Origin: Bacteroidetes bacterium CG12_big_fil_rev_8_21_14_0_65_60_17
GTDB lineage: Bacteria > Bacteroidota > Rhodothermia > Rhodothermales > UBA10348
Direction: 5' to 3'
Assembly (NCBI GenBank): GCA_002787815.1
Contig: PCUY01000088.1
Span: 9,450 to 42,131, forward strand
Length of the DNA stretch: 32,682 bases
Numbering within the stretch: position 1 is the first letter of the stretch; each line of letters begins with the position of its first letter. Made by a program: the position numbers and the translations under genes. The notes beneath the pieces were generated by a model. That model saw only the letters and a list, made by a program, of their open reading frames with translations. It was not told where the DNA came from and made no database searches. Of this stretch, positions 25,834-32,682 are shown piece after piece.

Positions 25834-26043
25834 GGGCGGTCGGTTGTACGGTTGTCGGGCGGTATACAGGAATCGGGTCATGTGGTTCTGCGCTGCGCGC
25901 GTTGAGATTGCGTTTTGTGGCCCCGGTTCCTGCGAAGTGGCAGCGAAATATGGCTTCGACGGGAACGACCCCCGTTTGGATCGCGTGTCAGCCGGATGCA
26001 ACGTCTGCCCAGGACCCGGGCAACCATCTTATAGTGCGTCGTT

Positions 26044-29000
26044 ATGCTGAATTTGCTCAAGAAGGTATTCGGAGATTCCCAGGTGCGTGCCGTCAAGCGG
26101 CTCTGGCCGAAAGTGCACGAGATAAATGAGGAGTTTGAAAAACTGGCCACGCTCAGCGACGAGGAGTTGCAGGCGAAAACCGGGGAATTCCGAGAGCGGA
26201 TCAAGGCGGCGCTCGCCGATATCGAGGCCGACCGGACACGTATTGAGGCGGAGCTGAAGGCCGGGCATGAAGATGGCGTCGAAGAACGGCTTACGCTGGA
26301 AGACCGTCTTCGCATGTACGATGAGCTCGATGCGCTCGACAAGGAATGGTACGATACGCTCGATGCAACGCTTGACGAACTCCTTCCCGAGGCGTTTGCT
26401 GTGGCGAAAGATGCCTGCCGTCGCATGGTCGGTCGGGAGTGGCAGGCGGGCGGACAGACCGTGGTCTGGGACATGGTTCCCTACGACGTGCAGTTGCTCG
26501 GTGGAATAGCCCTTCATGAGGGAAACATTGCTGAAATGAAGACCGGTGAAGGCAAGACGCTGGTGGCCGTGGCACCGGTCTATCTGAACGCATTGGCTGG
26601 GCAGGGTGTGCACCTGGTTACCGTGAACCCCTATCTGGCGCAACGCGACGCCGAATGGATGGGCCCCGTGTATGAGTTCCTTGGGCTCACAATTGACGTG
26701 ATTGACAAGTTTGAGCCGCATACGCCCGGCCGGAAGGCGGCGTACATGGCGGACATCACGTACGGTACGAACAATGAATTCGGGTTCGACTACCTGCGCG
26801 ACAACTCTTTTGTGAACGATCCCGAGCACCTGCAGCAGCGGAAACACCACTTCACGATCATTGACGAGGTTGACTCGGTCCTGATTGACGAAGCCCGTAC
26901 GCCGCTCATTATTTCCGGGCCGGTCCCGGAGTCGGATGAGACCCAGTTCCACGATTTCAAGCCGGCCGTGGAGCGGCTCGTCTATTCGCAGCAGAAGCTC
27001 GTCGCAGGTTTTGTGAGTGAGGCGGAGAAACTGCTCAACGAGCGCGATGAACTGCTCGCAGCGGGCAAGAACAAAAAGGCGAGTCAGGCTGAATCCGAAG
27101 CGGGGCTGGCGCTGCTGCGGGCCCATCGCGGGTATCCACGCAACAAGAAGCTGCGCAAGCTCCTGCAGGAACCGGGCGTTGAACAGCTCAGGCAGAAAAC
27201 GGAATTCCTGTATCTGCAGGACAACGCCAAGAACATGCCCATTGTTGACCAGGAGATGCACTTTTCCTACGACGAGAAGCAGCGCTCCATTGAAATGAGC
27301 GACATGGGGCGGGAGTTCATTGGCAAGGCGGCTGGCCAGGACCAGAACATGTTCATCCTGCCAGATTTGGGTGAGGAGGTGGCGCAGCTTGAGAAACAGA
27401 ACGCCGCTGAACAGGCTGAGCTCGAAAAAGAGCTCGCCGCCGATACGTCGCTCTCCGACGAAAAGCGCCAGAACAAGCTGGACAATGACCTGCGCGTGCT
27501 GCGAAACGAACTGGCAGACCGGAAGCGGGAACTCTACGCGCGTTACGCCGACGCGGCCTCGCGCCTGCACGCCATAGAGCAGCTTCTCAAGGCGTATATC
27601 CTGTTCGAAAAGGACACCGAGTACATTGTCCAGGATGGGAAAATCCAGATCGTCGACGAGCATACCGGGCGCGTGCTCTCCGGGCGCCGGTATTCCGATG
27701 GGCTCCACCAGGCCATTGAAGCCAAGGAAGGCGTCAAAATCCAGGCGGCGACGCAGACCTACGCGACGGTCACGCTTCAGAACTACTTCCGCCTGTACCA
27801 CAAACTCGCCGGTATGACGGGTACGGCTGAAACGGAGGCCGAAGAGTTTTTCAAGACGTACAAGATGGAGGTGGTCGTAGTGCCGACGAACCGCCCCATT
27901 GCCCGGAATGACATGGACGATCTGGTTTTCCGGACGAAGCGGGAGAAAATTGCCGCCGTCATCCAGAAAATCCAGGAATACCACGAGAAAGGGCAGCCCG
28001 TGCTTGTGGGTACGACAAGTGTCGAGGCGTCGGAGATGTACAGTCGTATGCTGACGCGGGCTGGTGTCCGGCACAACGTGCTCAATGCCAAGCGGGACCG
28101 GGCCAAAGCCGAGGCCATGATCGTGTCCGAGGCGGGACAGCAGGGCGGTGTGACGATTGCCACCAACATGGCTGGCCGTGGAACGGACATCAAACTGGGA
28201 AAAGGGGTTCGTGAACTCGGTGGCCTGGCCATCATTGGTACGGAGCGGCATGAAAGCCGACGGATTGATCTGCAGCTCCGCGGACGAAGTGGCCGCCAGG
28301 GAGACCCGGGCGAAAGTCAGTTCTATATCTCGCTGGAAGACAACCTGATGCGGCTTTTCAGCTCGGATCGGGTCGCGAAGGTCATGGACCGGTTGAACCT
28401 GGAAGAGGGTGCCGTAATCACGCACCCTTGGGTGAACAAGAGTATTGAGCGGGCCCAGTCCAAGGTGGAGCAGAACAACTACGGTATTCGCAAGCGGCAG
28501 CTCGAATACGACGACGTGCTCGATGCGCAGCGGAAGGTGATTTACGAACGCCGCGCGAATGCACTGCGTGGGCAGCGTCTGGCAGGCGACTTGCTCGACA
28601 TGTTGCGCCACATGGTAAATGAAATGGTCGGGCGACACTACGGCGAGGGAAACCTGGACGAGTTGCGCGAGGAACTGCTACGCGTCCTGGCCCTCGATTT
28701 CGACGTGGACAGCGAGACGTTTGCCCGGCTCGGGGAAGAAGGCGTCGCCGATCGTATCTACGATGAAGCGGTGGAGTACTACACGCGCAAACGCGACGCC
28801 TTGGCACGTCCCTTTTTCGAGAGCATGAAAAACCTGGCCGCAAGTGACCGGGAGAACAAGCCTGAGAAGGTATACATCGATTTTACCGACGGTCGCAAGG
28901 CCATCCGGGCCGTGGTGTCGATTGAGGACGCCCTTGCGTCCGAGGGGCAGGAGGTCAACGATGCGCTCGAGCGCGTGGCCATGCTGACCTACATTGACTC

Positions 29001-29427
29001 GCACTGGACGGAGCACCTGCGCAATCTGGACGAGGTGAAGGAGGGCATTGGACTGCGGGCATTCGGTCAGCGGGATCCCCTGATCGAGTACAAGATGGAA
29101 GCCTATGGGCTCTTCGCCGACATGATCGATTCGGTGAACAAGGAAACCGTTTCATTCATTTTCCGCTCCGGTCCGCTTGTAAGCCAGTCGTCCGAGGCCA
29201 CCCGTGCCCGGCAGAGCCGGCTCGATCCCAAGCGCGCCCGCACGCAGCACGACTCCATTTCGCCGACGTACGGCGTGGGTCAGGGAGGCAATGGAAGACA
29301 GGCCGCGGCCGCTGCCGACCCGACGGCCAAGGCGGCACCGGTTACGGTCGAGGACAAAGTGGGTCGTAATGATGCCTGTCCGTGTGGCAGCGGCAAGAAG
29401 TACAAGCATTGTCATGGTCGCCAGTAG
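26044..29427 (+). CDS. secA: protein translocase ATPase SecA
   Basis: A 1127-residue SecA, the motor that drives proteins through SecYEG. Walker A is MKTGEGKT at 165-172, Walker B DEVD at 274-277, NBD2 contains MTGTAETEAEEF and TNMAGRGTDIKLG with LRGRSGRQGDPGES, and the C-terminus has the zinc-binding CPCGSGKKYKHCHG that binds SecB and phospholipid. It is longer than the ~900 residues of E. coli SecA because of an extra acidic, helical segment near 55-110 and a charged, coiled-coil-like insertion around 435-510 in the preprotein cross-linking region (for example LEKELAADTSLSDEKRQNKL). Long SecA forms are common in Bacteroidota. First gene of a secA-recN-phosphohexomutase run. Confidence 0.97.
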   Translation: MLNLLKKVFGDSQVRAVKRLWPKVHEINEEFEKLATLSDEELQAKTGEFRERIKAALADIEADRTRIEAELKAGHEDGVEERLTLEDRLRMYDELDALDKEWYDTLDATLDELLPEAFAVAKDACRRMVGREWQAGGQTVVWDMVPYDVQLLGGIALHEGNIAEMKTGEGKTLVAVAPVYLNALAGQGVHLVTVNPYLAQRDAEWMGPVYEFLGLTIDVIDKFEPHTPGRKAAYMADITYGTNNEFGFDYLRDNSFVNDPEHLQQRKHHFTIIDEVDSVLIDEARTPLIISGPVPESDETQFHDFKPAVERLVYSQQKLVAGFVSEAEKLLNERDELLAAGKNKKASQAESEAGLALLRAHRGYPRNKKLRKLLQEPGVEQLRQKTEFLYLQDNAKNMPIVDQEMHFSYDEKQRSIEMSDMGREFIGKAAGQDQNMFILPDLGEEVAQLEKQNAAEQAELEKELAADTSLSDEKRQNKLDNDLRVLRNELADRKRELYARYADAASRLHAIEQLLKAYILFEKDTEYIVQDGKIQIVDEHTGRVLSGRRYSDGLHQAIEAKEGVKIQAATQTYATVTLQNYFRLYHKLAGMTGTAETEAEEFFKTYKMEVVVVPTNRPIARNDMDDLVFRTKREKIAAVIQKIQEYHEKGQPVLVGTTSVEASEMYSRMLTRAGVRHNVLNAKRDRAKAEAMIVSEAGQQGGVTIATNMAGRGTDIKLGKGVRELGGLAIIGTERHESRRIDLQLRGRSGRQGDPGESQFYISLEDNLMRLFSSDRVAKVMDRLNLEEGAVITHPWVNKSIERAQSKVEQNNYGIRKRQLEYDDVLDAQRKVIYERRANALRGQRLAGDLLDMLRHMVNEMVGRHYGEGNLDELREELLRVLALDFDVDSETFARLGEEGVADRIYDEAVEYYTRKRDALARPFFESMKNLAASDRENKPEKVYIDFTDGRKAIRAVVSIEDALASEGQEVNDALERVAMLTYIDSHWTEHLRNLDEVKEGIGLRAFGQRDPLIEYKMEAYGLFADMIDSVNKETVSFIFRSGPLVSQSSEATRARQSRLDPKRARTQHDSISPTYGVGQGGNGRQAAAAADPTAKAAPVTVEDKVGRNDACPCGSGKKYKHCHGRQ

Positions 29428-29430
29428 GTC

Positions 29431-31161
29431 GTGCTCCACACCCTTCACATCCGGGATCTTGCGCTGATCGAGTCGCTCGACATTGAGTTCGGGCGCAGCT
29501 TGAACATCGTAACCGGAGAAACGGGGGCCGGAAAATCCATTCTGGTCGGCGCCATGAAGCTGATTCTCGGCGACCGGGCATCGACCGATGTCGTGCGGCC
29601 AGGTGCGTCGCGGGCCGTCGTGGAGGGCACGTTTCGTTTGGAGGAGGCAACTCCGTCGGCGCAGGCCGTACGGCGCCTGCTCGAAGAAAACGAGATTGAC
29701 ACACAGCCCGAGTTGATTCTCAGGAGGCAGGTGTCGTCCACCCAGAGCAGGGCGTTCATCAACGATACGCCGGCAACCGTCTCATTGCTGCGTGATGTGG
29801 CCAGCCAGCTGGTCGACCTGCACGGGCAGCACGAGCATGTGTCGCTGCTGCGGACGGAGCATCATCTGGATCTGGTGGATGCGTTCGGTATGCTGGGGGA
29901 GGAGGCCGAAGCCTGCAGGAAGGCCTGGCATGAGGCGCGAACCGTGTTCCAGCGCCGTGAAGACGTACGGACGCAGGCTGGCACGCTGCGGCGCGAGCAG
30001 GACGTGCTCGCGTTCGAAATGGAGGACATCGATGCCGTGGCACCGGTACAGGGCGAGGAGGATGAGTTAGAGGACGAGCGGAGGCGTATGGAGCATTCCG
30101 AGCGACTCTTCGAACTGACGACGCGGATCCAGGAACTGCTCTACGACGGTGAGCCATCGGTCCATGACCTGTTGGCACAGGTGAAGTCCCTGCTCCAGGA
30201 CGCCGTTCGCATCGATGCCGCTTTCGAGAGCACGCTCCAGGAAATGATTTCGGCGCAGATCATGGCGGGTGAGGCGGCTTCCTTTGCACAGGAGTACCAG
30301 AGCGACATTGAATTCAACGAGGACCGTCTGGAATTCATTCGCTCGCGCCTGATTGCCATCGACGCCCTGAAGCGCAAATATGGAGGCACGCTCGAAGCGG
30401 TGCTGGCTCACCGGGCCGATATCGGTGAGCGCTTTGAGATGGCAGCCGACGTGGAGGGTACGCTGTCGCGTTTGACCGAAGAGTTCGGGGCGGCCTGCCG
30501 CCGGCTTTCGGACGCCGCTTTCGCGGCGTCGGCCGCCCGGCGGCAGGCCGCCCACGAGCTGTCGGAACGGATAGTGGAACAGCTGGCAGGACTTGGCATG
30601 CCGCGCAGCCGCTTCGATGTGCGGTTTGAGTACCGGGAGCGCGAGGACGGATGGGCGACGCATCCGGAGACCGGAGCCCGGTTGGAAGCCGGACCCCGGG
30701 GCGTGGACCATGCCACGTTCATGATTTCAACGAATCCCGGGATGGATCTGATGCCCCTGGCACGGGTGGCTTCGGGAGGCGAGACGAGTCGCATCATGCT
30801 GGCCATGAAATCCATCCTGGCCCGCGCCGACAGATTGCCGGTGCTTATCTTTGACGAAATCGATACCGGTATTTCAGGTGCCGTCGCACAGCGGGTGGCC
30901 GATACCCTTCGCAGCCTCTCGGCGCATCACCAGGTCATTGCCGTTACGCACCTGCCACAGGTCGCCGCATCTGGCCAGACCCATTTTACGGTCGAAAAGC
31001 ATGTCGAGACGGGAGCGTCGGGCGAAATTACCCGGACCGTTGTACGACAACTGGACGACCAGGAACGCGAACGCGAGGTGGCCTCGTTGCTCTCTGGCGA
31101 ACGCATCACGGAAACGGCACTGGCAGGGGCAAGGGAGCTCCTGGCCGCCCGCCCGGACTGA
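29431..31161 (+). CDS. recN: DNA repair protein RecN
   Basis: A 576-residue SMC-like ATPase involved in double-strand break repair. The N-terminal half holds IRDLALIESLDIEF and Walker A GETGAGKS (29-36), followed by SQLVDLHGQHEH. Central residues ~150-400 are coiled-coil-rich. The C-terminal half has the ABC-type signature ARVASGGETSRIMLAMKS, Walker B LPVLIFDEIDTGISG and VIAVTHLPQVAA. The start is GTG 29431, 3 bases after the secA stop; homology begins at the first residues, so no other start is needed. Length is close to the usual 550-570. Confidence 0.96.
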   Translation: MLHTLHIRDLALIESLDIEFGRSLNIVTGETGAGKSILVGAMKLILGDRASTDVVRPGASRAVVEGTFRLEEATPSAQAVRRLLEENEIDTQPELILRRQVSSTQSRAFINDTPATVSLLRDVASQLVDLHGQHEHVSLLRTEHHLDLVDAFGMLGEEAEACRKAWHEARTVFQRREDVRTQAGTLRREQDVLAFEMEDIDAVAPVQGEEDELEDERRRMEHSERLFELTTRIQELLYDGEPSVHDLLAQVKSLLQDAVRIDAAFESTLQEMISAQIMAGEAASFAQEYQSDIEFNEDRLEFIRSRLIAIDALKRKYGGTLEAVLAHRADIGERFEMAADVEGTLSRLTEEFGAACRRLSDAAFAASAARRQAAHELSERIVEQLAGLGMPRSRFDVRFEYREREDGWATHPETGARLEAGPRGVDHATFMISTNPGMDLMPLARVASGGETSRIMLAMKSILARADRLPVLIFDEIDTGISGAVAQRVADTLRSLSAHHQVIAVTHLPQVAASGQTHFTVEKHVETGASGEITRTVVRQLDDQEREREVASLLSGERITETALAGARELLAARPD

Positions 31162-31178
31162 ACACACAATCCACAGCT

Positions 31179-32579
31179 ATGCTGGACCGACACGATATTG
31201 TTTTTGGAACCGATGGCTGGCGGGCCGTCATCGGTGAGGGCTTCACGCTCGACAACCTGGAACGGGTAGCGCTGGCTACGGCGGCGTGGGTACGCGAAAC
31301 CTATGGCGTGGAGCATCCCGTCGTGCTCGGGCACGATTCCCGATTCGGCGGTCGCATGTTCACGGCGCATGTGGCCCGCGTGCTGGCATCCGAGGGCATT
31401 CCTGTGGTCGTCGGTCGGGGTATTACCGCGACTCCGGTCGTGAGCTGGGCCGTCCAGGACCGGGGCGCGAGTGCAGGCATCGTGATTACGGCCAGCCACA
31501 ACCCACCGCAGTACAGTGGCTTCAAGATCAAGGGGCATTTCGGCGGATCGGCGCTGCCTTCCATGGTGGCCGACGTGCAGCGACGCATTGGCCCCTGGGA
31601 AGAACGCACGTTCGACGTGCCGGCGGGTGGTATCCAGGAAGCGGATCTGACTGCAGGGTACTATGAGCACGTGCGCGCGCGCATAGACGTCGATGCCATT
31701 CGCCAGGCCGGGATACGGATTGTGCACGACGCCATGCACGGTGCGGGAATGGGGATGTATACCGCGCTGCTTGGAAAAAAGCACGTGATCGATGTGCGTT
31801 CGGATGTGAATCCGTCTTTCGGGGGCATTGCGCCGGAACCCATCGAAAGGAACCTGGCGTCCTTGCCGGAAACGGTCCGGGAGCACGGTTGTGATGCGGC
31901 TATTGCTAACGACGGCGATGCCGACCGGATTGGCATGTTTGACGAAAAGGGTCACTATGTGGATTCGCACCGGATTCTTGCACTTCTCGTGTCGTATCTG
32001 GCCGAAGACAGGGGGCTCAAGGGAACGGTGGTAAAGACCTGTTCCACGACCGACATGCTCGATGTCATGGCCCGTGAGCTGGATTTGCCGCTTGTTACCA
32101 CACCCATAGGATTCAAATACATCGGAGAGAAAATCCTGGAAGGTGACGTGCTCGTGGGAGGCGAGGAATCGGGCGGGATGGCCGTCAAGGGTCACATCCC
32201 GGAACGGGACGGTATTTTCATTGGCCTGCTCGTGCTCGAAATGATGGCCCGTCGCGGAAAACCACTGAGCAGGCTGGTGGAGGAGCTCTACTTGCGCTTC
32301 GGGCCACATGCCTACGCCCGTACCGATGCGCATACGACGCCGGCCAGGAAAGAGGCGCTTCTGGAGCAGCTTCGTACCGGGGGTGGGCTGTCGGAAGTGG
32401 CCGGACAGAAGGTGACGTCTGTATCCGACCTGGATGGCTACAAACACCGCACGGCGTGGGGCTGGCTGCTCATTCGTCCATCCGGTACGGAGCCGGTGTT
32501 GCGCATCTATGCCGAGGCGCGGACAGAGGAGGAAGCCAGGGCCATGGTGGCCGATGCCACGCGGCAGGCGGGGGTATAG
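31179..32579 (+). CDS. phosphoglucomutase/phosphomannomutase family protein
   Basis: A 466-residue alpha-D-phosphohexomutase, which moves phosphate between C1 and C6 of a hexose phosphate through a phosphoserine. FGTDGWRAVIGEGFT at 9-23 is the substrate-entry loop. The phosphoserine loop is TASHNPPQYSGFKIKG (Ser106). The metal loop is NDGDADRIGMFD, the sugar-binding loop GGEESGGMAVKG, and the phosphate-binding loop RPSGTEPVLRIYAEA. All key elements are intact. Substrate (glucose, mannose or glucosamine phosphate) is not determined by these motifs alone. It starts 17 bases after recN and ends 6 bases before a probable insertion-sequence terminus. Confidence 0.94.
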   Translation: MLDRHDIVFGTDGWRAVIGEGFTLDNLERVALATAAWVRETYGVEHPVVLGHDSRFGGRMFTAHVARVLASEGIPVVVGRGITATPVVSWAVQDRGASAGIVITASHNPPQYSGFKIKGHFGGSALPSMVADVQRRIGPWEERTFDVPAGGIQEADLTAGYYEHVRARIDVDAIRQAGIRIVHDAMHGAGMGMYTALLGKKHVIDVRSDVNPSFGGIAPEPIERNLASLPETVREHGCDAAIANDGDADRIGMFDEKGHYVDSHRILALLVSYLAEDRGLKGTVVKTCSTTDMLDVMARELDLPLVTTPIGFKYIGEKILEGDVLVGGEESGGMAVKGHIPERDGIFIGLLVLEMMARRGKPLSRLVEELYLRFGPHAYARTDAHTTPARKEALLEQLRTGGGLSEVAGQKVTSVSDLDGYKHRTAWGWLLIRPSGTEPVLRIYAEARTEEEARAMVADATRQAGV

Positions 32580-32585
32580 CGCCTA

Positions 32586-32659
32586 GAGCCTGTTAACACT
32601 ACGCCTGAGCCCGCTGTAGCCATCAGAAATGGCGTTTATCAAGGCGTGAGGAGTGAAGT
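32586..32659. mobile_element. possible IS5-family insertion sequence left end
   Basis: Immediately after the phosphohexomutase stop, CTAGAGCCTGTTAACAC resembles the terminal inverted repeat of IS5-family elements of the IS1031/IS427 type, which often begin GAGCCTG and insert at short T-A or CTAG-like sites. A short leader then leads to an ATG with a good ribosome binding site. The other end lies outside the window, so the inverted repeat and target duplication cannot be checked. Confidence 0.4.
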
Positions 32660-32682
32660 ATGGCAGCGTCATTTGGCGAAGT
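32660..32682 (+). CDS. start of an ORF, possibly a transposase
   Basis: ATG 32660 is preceded by GAGGAG at 32648-32653 with a 6-base spacer, and the frame stays open for the remaining seven codons (MAASFGE). The position about 75 bases inside a possible IS end suggests a transposase. Too little sequence remains to identify the protein. Confidence 0.4.

Noticed and set aside
25950-25975. GGCTTCGACGGGAACGACC, resembling the 5' end of tmRNA
   Set aside because: Only about 90 bases remain before secA; there is no room for a ~350-base tmRNA and no tRNA-like 3' end with a T-loop is visible nearby.
26029-28638. 869-codon open frame on the minus strand opposite secA
   Set aside because: It is antisense to clear SecA coding sequence, has no recognisable domains, and its His/Arg/Leu-rich composition is what the complement of this codon usage gives.

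Overview
The window looks like chromosome from a fairly GC-rich member of the Bacteroidota/Rhodothermota group (Rhodothermales-like). This is an inference from several lineage-typical features: three cell-surface proteins with type IX secretion system (T9SS) C-terminal sorting domains, a PorQ-like T9SS protein, a DUF5687-type ABC permease, a long SecA with a C-terminal zinc motif, and an E2 acyltransferase with two lipoyl domains. Gene density is high and no gene-free stretch exceeds about 210 bases. Most of the window is ordinary housekeeping DNA; the accessory character is concentrated at the left edge, in 11.0-15.5 kb, around 23.2-24.8 kb and at the right edge.

Layout. 1-826: 3' end of a T9SS beta-helix protein. 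813-2324 (minus): polyprenol/diacylglycerol kinase-like membrane protein followed by a lipase. 2381-3412 (plus): an MmcQ/YjbR domain fused to an RluA-type pseudouridine synthase. 3432-3725 (minus): unknown 97-residue protein. 3849-5195 (plus): divergent ferrochelatase with a Cys-rich tail. 5079-10834 (minus): five tightly overlapping genes, in transcription order aspartate racemase, DtxR/MntR-type regulator, RNase R, DUF5687 permease and ABC ATPase. 11031-15470 (plus): two T9SS-exported beta-helix proteins, the first broken by one and probably two frameshifts. 15541-16719: periplasmic P1-family (DmpA-like) peptidase. 16833-16903: tRNA-Gln(TTG). 16956-19159: prs, rplY, pth, a translation and nucleotide-supply cluster. 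19257-21359: membrane pyrophosphatase. 21426-23150: 2-oxo acid dehydrogenase E2. 23223-24839: a tyrosine recombinase-like protein that lacks both catalytic arginines, followed immediately by an AlkD-type DNA glycosylase. 24859-25833 (minus): PorQ-like protein. 26044-32579 (plus): secA, recN and a phosphohexomutase. 32586-32682: a probable insertion-sequence end with the start of an ORF.

How they fit together. The T9SS cargo proteins and PorQ belong to one surface-display route, and SecA with Sec signal peptides provides the first export step. The prs-rplY-pth run is a classic translation-linked cluster. RecN, AlkD and the recombinase-like protein are DNA-repair or DNA-handling functions. The points most worth a second look are the arginine-less recombinase coupled to AlkD, the MmcQ-RluA fusion, the ferrochelatase with a displaced active-site acid and four clustered cysteines, and the frameshifted T9SS gene. 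No CRISPR array, complete mobile element or clearly new multi-gene system was found.
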